In this document: positions 48,301-60,300 of the stretch, piece by piece
How positions within the stretch are numbered: the stretch's first letter is position 1
How the letters are laid out: the number at the start of each line of letters is the position of its first letter
NCBI GenBank assembly: GCA_946811695.1
Contig: OX328123.1
Coordinates: 149,781,229-149,845,228, forward strand
Reading direction: 5' to 3'
Length of the DNA: 64,000 nucleotides
DNA from: Gonocerus acuteangulatus
Lineage: Eukaryota > Arthropoda > Insecta > Hemiptera > Coreidae
The notes under the pieces: model-generated
What the model was told of the DNA's origin: nothing
Databases searched by the model: none
The model's input: only the letters and a program-made list of their open reading frames with translations
Position numbers and translations under genes: made by a program

Positions 48301-51300
48301 TTTACATTACAAATATATTTAAGCCATTTGTATATTTCTTAACAAGTTATCTTTTTCAGTACTAGATTTAATAGTAGAATTGCAATGGTTCTCATAGTTT
48401 TGTAGCCCTATTTTGTTCAAGATAGATGTTAGGTGAGCTTGCCGAATAAATTAAATGGACTTGATAATAATCTATTGAAACAGTTTTTTGGTCACCTAGA
48501 GTCTAGAATATTAGTCATCTTTTCTTCCTGGCCTCTAGAATATTATCACAAGTGATTATTTAAAACAAATGATTATTTAAATAAATAATAAATCTACAAT
48601 CAGTGCGATAAACCAATCTAATCTCTAGGGAATATATTGTAATGATATTTTACATTTATTAAATCACTCGTTTTAAATATTAACACAGAAAATTCTGAAA
48701 ATTCAAAAAGCTCATTGATATGTTGAATTCATTGGGATAAACAAATATTATTGGTTATATTTGTCTATCAGTCTATACAGGTAGCATTGGATACCGGTAG
48801 GACGCTCCCGCCATGAAAGTTAGTGCAGTTTATTGAAAGCAGTAGAGTCGGTTGAGTTAAAATGGAGGAGCTAGTCTCATACGTATAGTTCAGTTTACAA
48901 GAAGATACAGTCTCATAAGTGCAGTTCAAAAGAAGCTACAGTCATTCCTAATGCAGCTCTAGTTCAGTGCACAGCTAGTCTCAGATGGTCATCAGTTTTC
49001 ATGAAGCCTAGGCTCAATCTGTTAATGAAGATACAGTTGTAAAGAAGATCCTGTCCTACGCAGTTAATACTAAGCTGGCTTTATATCAGGTAATGCTTGT
49101 TTATCCATATGCCTGGATGTAGCTTATCCATGAGTTTTTTAGTTTTTTATTATTTAAAATTATCTTTGTTTTACTTTACTGGACTCGAACCCGACCCCTG
49201 AGATAAAGAGTTTTTAAATTTAAATATACATTTTGTCGACCCAACGTGGCGCAATTATTTAATTTAAAAATATTTTAAATAATTATTCTTATTTAATTAT
49301 AACAATATATTACCTTTACAGTCAGCGGCTGATCGAGCTCCAGGAGATATAGTGACACCTTGACGACCAGCTATTGCTGGACAAACTGAACACTGTAGCT
49401 GACCTGCCTCGCTCTGGTATGTGCCGGTCGCACAGGGCTTACAGGATCCACTCGTTTTATCGTAGTAAGTGCCAACAGAACAGGCAACTGAAATTTAAAA
49501 AATGGAGATTAAATGTATTCAGATAAAATCAGACTTGTAACAAACACTTTGATGGCTGATGAAACCAATGTATTGCAATAGTTTAAATCCATTTTTATAC
49601 ATAATTTAACATACAACAGATTTCGTAATGTTACAATCATTAGAAATTTTGGAATAATTTCCTAAATATTTTTAACAAAATTTAACACATTGACTTCGGC
49701 AAGAAATTTCAGTGGTTCGCAGAAGGCTCGGCACGGGACTTATGTGTCCCGTAAACATCTATACATATATATATTTGGATATTTTTTTCCAAGTAAACAT
49801 CTATATATATATATTTCTCACGAAGTCAGAAAAAAATGTCTCACGGTTATTGCTTAATATTTTTGTTACTGAAGGTTATATGATAACTACTTTGAAGCAG
49901 GAGTGGAATTAGATAACAAACAGATGAGTAATTGGTAATGCAAAATACGTACCTATGTTATATTCTCAAACTTTACAAATACATACAGAAATCATAACAA
50001 TCAAGATAAATATAAAAACAACAAGTAAGTAACAAGTTTCAGCTTGTAACTAGATGTAACAATGCAAAAATTATAATTCAATTTTTTTTAAAAAAAAACC
50101 TGGCTTAATTAATTGATTGTGCTTCATATGACCCATATTAAAACAATTTAGGCGGTAACCCAGATTCCCTAAGCACTCTGCACAAAGTGTATACTCATTT
50201 TTAACTTTGTTATCGGCTGGATATGGGACACTGGTGTCCCGTATGCCAAGTTTGTTCTTTAGTGTACGTTAAGGAACGTATATGGCCTCTACTTCCTAAT
50301 AATTTGTTTAATTTCTGTGCATCTACTGGACTATGAGTTTTTTTTTTGTTTTTGTGTTTCAATTTTTTTTTTTTTTTTTAGAAGTTACAGCCATCGTAAG
50401 TTAAGGGAGTTCGGGCTATTTTGCCTGCCGTATCTCAGTGGAAGCCAGAACGGGACATATATGTCCCGTACCAAAGCCAACATATTAGGAATTTCTCTTA
50501 TTCACAAAGAATGAGTTATGTTTAAGAGAAACGTACCACAATTGGGAGCCATGACTACTTGTCCCATCGGACAGGCATAGTCTGAAGTTAGGGAAAGAGA
50601 AGCTGGATCAGGGACAGTATTCGGGAGGATATCGTGAACATCTAGCTGGTCTTCTTCCAGGATCGACTTCTCTAGAAGTCTCTGCACTGTCGACCTTTGA
50701 TTAGAATTGAGGTTCTCCACAGGGTCACTGAAATAATATAAGAATTTAGTTACAATAAAATATATCAAGCTTAATTAAAAAAAACATACATTGATAGTTT
50801 TTTTTTTTTTATAAATTATAAATAAAAGAAAAATTGTAATAAAATAGAAACTTACTTGACTGCAGGGAATGAAATGTGAACGCTGTAGGTATCGCTGGTT
50901 TGTCGACTTATTCTGTGAAAAATAAAGCGTTATTAGTTAAATAAAATGAAATTTGTGACCATGGTTAGGCTACTGGTAAGATGGATACATTCGATAAATG
51001 TAGAGTTTTTTTTCATCAGGATGCATTATTAAATGTTAAGCACTTTCCGATTCACCAAGGGAAAAATGGTTACCTCCTTCAGAGAAAAATGGCAGAAGAG
51101 TGGGATTTTGTAATCTCTTTTACTCTCTTTAAGATTTAAAGTGCTTAGCATTCAATGCCATCTGGCAAAAAAGACTGCATATTTCACAAAAAGAGGTATA
51201 CCTCAGATTAATTCCCTTTGGGTAACAATTTTTTTTTTTACTTTATGTTCTTGTTCAAAAAATATATTAAAAAACAGAACTCATTTTATTTTACTCTATG

Positions 51301-54300
51301 TGAGTCTACCACAAATATTGAAGTAATAATTTCACTCAAAAAGAGTTAATGCATATAAAACTATATTATTCTGGGTTATCTTATTTAGTAGTCTTTAAGA
51401 GGTCAATATTCATAGAATCCATGTTAGATCCAATATATACCATTCAGTGTTATTAGTGATGTAAATAAAATTAAAAAAATGAATGTAAACAAAATATAGA
51501 GTAGTTCATTTACTACTAAAACAAGTGAAGTTAATTAATTTAACTTTAAAAATGACTAGAGCTACACCCCCACCAACCTTTTTTTCGCTTAAGTACCACT
51601 AGATGTCTAATCTATGAAATTTTTTATTACAGTTGTGTTGTGTTATTTGTATTATATATAAAGTTTATATGGTTACCATGTATTCAAATCATATACCTGT
51701 GTAACCATAGTTATAGGAGTAGTTGTAGAATATTTTGTAGTTGTATGTCTTTGTTTGTAGAATGCTTGTAGTGTGTAAATATTTGGTGATAGCCATAGAT
51801 AGTGGACTGCCCTGCTATCTATGGGATATAGGAACTAGCTGCCCAGGCCTAGGAGGAGAGGGGGGTCCTAGACAATAGGAGAGCAGTGTCATCTGGACCA
51901 GATAAGCAGGCAGATCTTGTGACCGGTGGACTGGCGAAGAAGAGATGCAGACCCTTGGTAAGTCTCTGCTACCACTTGCCAAATCTTATTAGGCCTGGGC
52001 ACAGTTCAAGTTTTGAAAGGGCTATTAAAAAATTAAGGGGTACTAATATTAAATAATAAAAATAAGTTTCATCATGCTAAACCTATTTCATTTAGCCTTT
52101 CCTTTTTTTTTTATTATTTTATTTATTTTTCCTGCTCCTGGTTTCCTACATGTTACAACTGGTGTCAGGTGTGGGGTTGACTGCGAATAATTTTAAAGAA
52201 GCGAGTGAAGGAGCTTGCAGAGTAGCGAGTAGCTAGGAGGCGGGGGGGGGGGAGCTGAGAAAGCGACTCTTATCTTCTCGCGAGGCTGTAGCGGGCAGCG
52301 GGGGGCTAGCTTATCGTGTTCGCTGTAATCGGACACGCTGTTTACATCGGGCACTCTGTTGATGATTACGGTGTAAGATATGGGATAATATCTTAGCGTA
52401 TTATTATACGGCCCGTGATTTAGTTTTTTTTGTAAGGGTTTTTGTAATATAGGCGTGCGGGTACTTATTTTAAAGCACATAAGATGGCGAATCCAGAAGA
52501 ACTAATTACGAACCTGAAGGGCCAACTAGAGGAGGCTTTAAAGGCTAATCAGTTATTTAAGGAAGAACTAACAAAGTCCCGGGAGTCAGCACGAATGTCG
52601 GGGTCTATGGCGCCGAGGCGGGATATGTCCTTACAGGCGATGGTAGCACCTTGGTCAGGCGATGATTCTTCGGTCCCTGTCACTGACTACTTGAATGGAC
52701 TGGAATTAGTAGCAGATAGTGGGCAATGGGAAGATAAAGATATGGCGCTCGTGGTCCGGATGCGCCTCAAGGGCTCAGCCGCGTCTTTTCTGGCGAGTCG
52801 TACCGATTTACAAGGGCCCGGGGTGCCCTACGACACTATTAAGGTGGCTCTCTTGGAAAGGTTCAGGGAGGTTAGGCGTCACGAACAGTTTTTACTACAA
52901 TTGAGCAACATGAGGCAGGAAAAAGGGGAGGGGGTCAGAGCGTTTGCCGACCGCTGCCGTAAGCTAGGGGAAAAATCCTGTGGGGCATCAGGTTCCGAGG
53001 AGGAACGCAAGGGTGCAAGGAACCTTTTGGACAAAGTTGTCCTGTCAGCTTATTTGTCGGGGCTGAAGGGAGAGATAGGACAGCAAACCCGTCTTAGCTT
53101 CCCTTCTAATTTGCAAGGGGCTGTCGAAAGGGCCACTGCTATCGAGGAGGAGCTGGGCCGAGGAGAGTCGCAGCATTTTACGTGTAGAGAAGTGGTAGCT
53201 GTGGAATTTTGTGAGGAAGATGAACCTCTAGGACTTGAAGAAAAGGGAGTAGCCGTTGCAGCGAGCGAGCGAAAGGAAGCGTGTTTTAGGTGCGGAGTCA
53301 GGGGTCACTTCGCCCGTGACTGTCGAAGGGCATGGCAACCAGTTAGAGGTACAGGCCGTCAGAATATGCGGTGCTACCAGTGTAATGGGGTTGGTCATAT
53401 AGCCAGAGAGTGCAAGGGCAACCAAGATCGGGGGGCAAGGGGGGAAAGTCCTAAAATTCAGGGGCGTTACCCAAATGCGAACGGCCGAGGGATGCCCCCT
53501 GCCCGAGGCCCACAATAGATCGGGGGGACAAGCGTATAAATGACCTACGAAAAACTTGCGGGGTGCCCCGCCTTATTATCCCAGTAAAGGTAAATGGGCA
53601 AGACTTGGAGATGATGGTAGATACGGGAGCGGACATCACAGTTCTTAATCGGCCTGCGCCGGGGGCGGGGCTTCAGCCAGTTTCTTTTAAGGTCCGCGGT
53701 GTAACAGACCATTTATTGCCGCTGGAAGGGGAACAAGTCGTGGACATTGAACTCCCAGGGTTTTCTTTCCGACACAGGGTCGCCGTAGCCCGGGTGCTCC
53801 CCTCGGGAGGGGGAATCCTCGGTCGAGACTTGCTAGGCCGCGTTGGGGCTAGAATAAGTATAGGTGGAAGGAATTACGACTTGGGGACCCTTACCACTTC
53901 TCTTGGGGTGACTTCGACAGAGACGGTAACCGAGGCTCAAAGTGAAGAAAGAGACAGGAAGTGGATCGAGGGGGTCGTGGCTAGGACCCGTATCTTGGAA
54001 GAGAAGTGGTCTTGCCCCGGTTCAGGAGTTAGTTCGTCAAACATTGTCAGTGCTGCCGGATCCGCAGGGGGTTGTACCGTTAGCCAGAAGAGTAGCTCCG
54101 GAGACGCTCATACAATAAGTAATGGCTCCGGGCGCAAAGCACGCCGGAGGGAACGGAAATCTCCTTATGTCAGATTGTGCCAGGAGGTATCCCTTCCGGC
54201 TTATTCTGAGGCGACAGTGGCTGTTCGAGTGCCTGCGGCCATAAGGCGGGGTAATATTTTAATTGAGCCACTAGAAGGGCTTACATCTGGAGTGCGCACA

Positions 54301-57300
54301 GGGCGTAGCGTGAGTGAGGTCGTGGAGGGATCCGCGTGGATACAGGTGGTTAATCTCAGTGGAGGGTCAGTCGTACTACGTCGTGACTCCCCTCTTGGTA
54401 GGGTTGAGGAAGGTAATTGGTCACTGGCAGAAGGTCAAGGTGAGTCCCCCACCAAAGCGAAACAAACCGTAAAGACAGGGTCGGACCTACAGGAGAAGCT
54501 CCGACACCTCCCCGTGGTAGAAAAGAAGCCCTTGTTGGAGCTTCTTTCTCGCTTCCAGGATCTCTTCGAAGAGCCCAGAGGGGAAGGTTGCGCGCTACCC
54601 GTCCAACATCGGATAGTTACGGGTAATGCCCGACCTGTGGTGAAGAGACCGTATAGGGTCCCGTACGCGGAGAAAGCCGTGGTGGCGGAGCAGCTGAATT
54701 CTATGCTGGAAAGGGGTATAATTACGCCCTCCACTAGCCCCTGGCAGGCTCCAGTTGTACTAGTAAAAAAGAAATCGCCGGATGGGGAGGTGCGATATCG
54801 GTTTTGCACTGATTTCCGGGGGCTTAATGCCGTTACTCGGGTGGACACATACCCTCTACCCCTGATTCAGGAAACCCTAGAACAGCTCGGCAATTGCCGG
54901 TACTTTAGCACACTGGACTTAGCCAGTGGATACCATCAAATCCCCATAGCCCCGGAAGACCAGGAGAAGACAGCGTTTACCACCGAGGGAGGCCATTTCG
55001 AGTACAGGAAAATGGCTTTCGGATTGGCAGGGGCTCCGGCTACCTTCCAAAGGTTGATGGAACAGCTATTAGGTCGTCTAAAGGGTACCGGCTGTTTTGT
55101 TTATCTCGATGACGTAGTGGTGTACAGCGCCACACTCGGTGAGCATATCGCCCGGCTGGAGGAAGTATTTAACTTACTTCGCGGGGCGAATTTAAAGGTC
55201 AACCTACGAAAGTGTACATTCGCGGCCAAGGAGGTCATGTACTTAGGGCATGTGGTGACTGACAGTGGAGTCAAACCCGACCCTGGAAAGGTGGAAGCAG
55301 TAAAAACCTTTCCGAAACCACGGAATGCACGCGAGGTACGTAGCTTCCTCGGTTTAGCGAGCTACTATCGCCGTTTTATCCCGGAGTTCGCAAGTAGGGC
55401 GAAGGCCCTTACTGAGCTAACAAAGACTCGAGCTACTTTTGTCTGGGAGCCTGCGCAGGAGAAATCATTCGCGGACCTGAAGGAGGCCTTGACCTCCGAC
55501 CTTCTACTAGTGTATCCGGACTTCCGAGACCCCTTCGTGCTCTCTACGGACGCTTCCGGAGTAGCTCTTGGGGCTGTGTTGTCTCAAGTGCAGGGAGGCG
55601 TCGAGAGGCCCATTTGCTATGCCAGCAGGCAATTGAAGGGGCCGGAATGTAACTACTCTGCCACTGAACGAGAGTTGTTGGCGGTCGTTTGGGCGACAAA
55701 GCTCATTCGATGTTACTTGCTTGGGCGAAAATTTAAGTTAATTACCGACCATGCTGCTCTTAAATGGATGCTAAGTCTGAGGGACCCCTCTTCTCGGCTG
55801 ACTCGATGGGCCTTGCGCCTTGAGGAATTCGAATATGTCGTTGAACACAAGCCCGGAGTGAATCATAAAAATGCAGACGCGCTAAGCCGCTCCGTTGCTG
55901 AGATACGGACCCGGTACCCCCTCACCCGGAGCCACATCCGGAGGGCCCAAGAGCAAGATGGCTGGTGCCAGAAGCTGGCAAGGGAGGGCGGTAGTGTCAG
56001 GGCCGATGCAGAAGGATTGTGGTACTGGGCTGTTGATCTCGAAGGGAGTGATTGGCGTCTCCTAGTTCCGGAGTCGCTTAGGCTAAAGATCCTCGAATAC
56101 CACCATTCGAAGCCATGGGCGGGACACCCGGGTATAGAACGCACGCTTGCCAACTTAAGGGGGTCCTTTTATTGGCCCTCTATGGAGAAGGATGCACGGA
56201 ACTTCGTTGAGAGCTGCCATAGGTGTGCTCAGCGAAAGAGCCCACCAGGCCTGAAGGTGCCTCTGGAAGTGCCGTATGTGGCCAGTGGCCCATTCGAGCA
56301 GGTGTCATTAGATATTTTTGGCCCTCTACCAAGGTCAAGGAGAGGGCATAGATATCTACTGACTTTTATCGACAATTTTACGAGGTACGCCGAAGCAATC
56401 CCTATAAAGGAGCAGACCGCTCAAGAGACGGCCGTAGCCTTTGTGGAGAATATTGTGACGAGACATGGTGTGCCAAAGAGGCTGCTCACTGATCAAGGGA
56501 GAAACTTTGTTTCTGCTCTCTTCAAGGAAGTATGCAGAGCTCTTGGGATAAAAAAGCTGCAGACTACAGCCTATCATCCGGAGTGCAATGGCATGGTAGA
56601 ACGCCTCCATCGCACGATCACGGATTCGATCACACATTTTGTGCGGCGGGATGGTAGAGATTGGGACCGTTGGGTCCCATATGCAGTTATGGCCTACCGA
56701 GCCATCCCCCACTCCTCGACTGGGTACTCCCCCAATTACCTACTTTTAGGACGGGAGTTAGTCACCCCTTTCGACTGCGATCTAGGGCCTAGCTTGAACC
56801 AGGAGGACCGAGATAGGCTCTTACCGGAAGATCATGTGATACAGCTACGGAAGCGGCTTTCGGAAGCATATCGAGAGGCGCTGGTACGATCCGAGCGATG
56901 TTATCAACGTCGAACAGCCTTCGTAAACTCTCGGAGGAAAGAGCGCGAGCTAGCAGCGGGTGACTGGGTGTACTTAAATGTGCCAGCGGTCAAACCGGGT
57001 CACTGTCCGAAGTTCCACCGTCCATGGACGGGGCCGCATCAAGTCACCCGTGTACTCTCCCGGGTTAATTATGAGGTCGAGCTGTCTACCGGGGCGCGAG
57101 CAGTTGTGCACATCAACCGCCTTAAGAAGGCCGCGACTAAGGGGAATATGGATCCGGAGAGAGAGGAGGCTGAAACGACTAATAGGTCGCACCGCGAAGA
57201 ACAGGACGAGGAAGAGGCCAACGACGAGTGGTCTTGGGCGATGGAGCCAGGGCGTCCATATGACTTGAATTACCAGACGCCAGACCGGGCTGGTGACGCG

Positions 57301-60300
57301 GAAGAAGGGGAAAGCGAGGCAAGGGCGACCGATCATTCTGACTGTCCCGTGAGTGCGGGGGCATCCCCTTCGTGTCCAGATCCTAGTTGTCCTCTCGGCG
57401 GCCAGTTTTCGTCGCCACCTTCGGAAACGACTACCCCCGATGAGGTCCTATCCGACTCAGCCCTATCTGAGGGAGAAGTAGGTCAAGAGGAGGAAGCCGA
57501 ACGGAGCGGTTCACCCCAGCCTATAGGACGGGTGGAGGGCGCAAATGAGGGGGGGAGGCACCGCGAAAGATCCAGACGTTTATACGGCCGACGGGGCGTA
57601 GACTCCCAACCTTCGAGTGAGCGTCGTTCCTCCTCTAGTTCTCCGAGCAACGACCCCAAGGATGCGACCTGGACGCCAGGAGAGCGGGAACAGGGACCCC
57701 GGCCACGATCACCATATTCCCTCCGGAGGAGAGGCGTTCAGAGACCTAACGATGAGTAGACGTGGGACGCGGATCTTTGGGGTGATAAAAAGGGTGTTCC
57801 GGGAAGAAGGCCGTCACATGAGGGTGTTGCAGGGTAATCCCACGGCTATTGGACACCAACCCTCCCTATCCTTACCCTTTTCCTCCTCTTTGAGAAGCTT
57901 GGGACTGGGCTTCACCGAGTATTTGGTGAAACTTAGGAGAGTAATGTTAGGAGTAGAGGGGTTGATAGATGGAAGGTTCAATAGAGAGCTGGTAAGCCCC
58001 CAGGAATTAATAAGTGTTTTGGCAGGTATTGCGGAGGCTAGCCCAGCAGGTTTGGCACTATTGACCCAAGATGGCCGGCTCCATGAGCAAGTATACTACG
58101 CCGCAGCAACGGTCCAGGTTATAGCGAGCGCAGATGGGGTACTAGCCTTCATTGATCTGCCTCTGATGCCATTGGAACAACGAATGAAAATGCAGAGGCG
58201 CCCGGTCCAAGAACTATCTGCAAGGCTTTTGGTAGAAACGAGACACCAAGGAAGCTACCTCTTCGTTAGTCAAGAGCGGACTGCTCAGTCCGTGCTACAA
58301 GAAAGAGGCTTTGCGGGTGTCGACAAAGTCAAGTATGGCTTTCCTACAACCGTCCCTCTCCACAATGGCGACGTTCCACCCTGCGTGTTTGCCAGCTTGG
58401 AGCAACCTTTATCAAGAATTGGCCACAAGGGAGAGCTCCATGAGATTCTGGACCTGGGGAGGTGCATCTACTGCAACTACTTGTGTGGCAGCTATTATAG
58501 TCGGGGTGGCGGTGAGGAGGTACTTCAAGAAGAACCAGTCTGTGCGAAATGTGGAAACGGCAGCAAGAACTGAGTGCGCCGGGGTGAGGATCTTTCGCCC
58601 GGACGATGCTTTACTTACAGTGTAGTGATAGTGCTGTGTAGTGACTTGGAAAGTATTTATCAGAAGATAAAATACTTTAGTGAATTAGGGGGTAATGTAA
58701 CCATAGTTATAGGAGTAGTTGTAGAATATTTTGTAGTTGTATGTCTTTGTTTGTAGAATGCTTGTAGTGTGTAAATATTTGGTGATAGCCATAGATAGTG
58801 GACTGCCCTGCTATCTATGGGATATAGGAACTAGCTGCCCAGGCCTAGGAGGAGAGGGGGGTCCTAGACAATAGGAGGGCAGTGTCATCTGGACCAGATA
58901 AGCAGGCAGATCTTGTGACCGGTGGACTGGCGAAGAAGAGATGCAGACCCTTGGTAAGTCTCTGCTACCACTTGCCAAATCTTATTAGGCCTGGGCACAG
59001 TTCAAGTTTTGAAAGGGCTATTAAAAAATTAAGGGGTACTAATATTAAATAATAAAAATAAGTTTCATCATGCTAAACCTATTTCATTTAGCCTTTCCTT
59101 TTTTTTTTTATTATTTTATTTATTTTTCCTGCTCCTGGTTTCCTACATGTTACACCTGTAAACTTACTAAAAAAAAATTATTATAAAAATAATTGTAATT
59201 TCTTTACTTAAGTACTTTACCTGTTCTGGTCAGCTTGGCGTGTTGGCCTCGAGTTTCGGTGGTCACACTTCACATCAATCACAAGATCTTTACACTCTCG
59301 TGTTCCTACAATTACAGTCACGTTTAGGTAAATGATCTATAATATTAATCAAATTCTGAGAAATTTAATTTCTCTTAGAGTGTTTTCATTGTTCAAGCTG
59401 AATTAAAAGTATTTCAGTATACATTAATAAGTAATTCCATTAAACAAACTTGTTATGAGTTGAAAATAAGCTGTATATTTTATTGAGCTTTAGAATACAT
59501 CTTTATATAGACTATTGTATAGTCTAGAAAGACCAAAGAGATTTTGAAGTACAATAAATCCTTATTTCAAAATCTTAACAAACCGTTTGGACAATCCAAT
59601 AAAATTGCAATAACTGTAACTGTATCAGGAAAATGAATTAAAAATTAAGAATTTGTAAATCAAAGGAGTTTTTTATTCCTAAGGATGAAAATAAGATCTT
59701 CATTCTTAACCCTTTCTTTGCTGACGAATAAAGCGACTTGCAGTGCCCTGCACGCTCCATGCTTATCCGTCTAGCTTCCCCCGTACGCTCGCCAATCTCT
59801 CCTCATCTCTACCTCACTACCGTCCAAGTCTTTCGCCTCCCTCAGCATCCTCTTGTTATATATTTGGAATTATTAACATATAATTTCAAATATCTTTTAC
59901 ATTCATAACATTATACTAAACTAGAAGACATTTTCTATCATGGAGAAGAAAATGACTCAGATAAGAAATCATGATATAATTACTTGATATAATCATATAA
60001 TATTATAAGGATGATATTTATACTGACCGTACTATACAAGATCCAAATTGTGACTGAAAGATATAAACAGCAACAATATGGTTAGAGAGACAAATTTGTG
60101 TACTACCCTGCAAATAGGTGAAGAGGCGCGTCAGTTTCAACCTCCAACAATTACCCATAACAATGACGATTGTAGGACTTCACTTTTTTTTTATAGATAA
60201 TAGTAGACTAGAACAATGTTCAATTTCAATTAATATACGAAGAAGATCTGATAAGGTCCCACTGATTTGATACGAGTTAATAGCACTAGGCCGGAGAAGC

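Larger units (their letters stand above)
51700..59154 (+). mobile_element. Nearly intact Ty3/gypsy LTR retrotransposon with env-like third ORF
   Basis: Two LTRs of 458/459 bp flank gag, pol and an env-like ORF. CCTG lies directly before the left LTR and directly after the right LTR, a 4-bp target duplication. The LTRs start TGTAAC and end GTTACA. They differ by one substitution and one T in a homopolymer, so insertion is recent. It lies antisense in the 8.3-kb intron between host exons 2 and 3 and makes up most of that intron. GC content is well above the surroundings. Confidence 0.95.

Noticed and set aside
48780..49245. Solo LTR with primer-binding-like GTCGACCCAACGTGGCGC
   Set aside because: No TG...CA ends, partner LTR or target duplication could be defined.
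52193..52480. Minus-strand ORF in the gypsy leader
   Set aside because: Low-complexity proline run from a G-tract; no coding signature.
54435..54848. Antisense ORF within pol and other ORFs overlapping gag/pol
   Set aside because: Shadow frames of a GC-rich, catalytically intact coding region.
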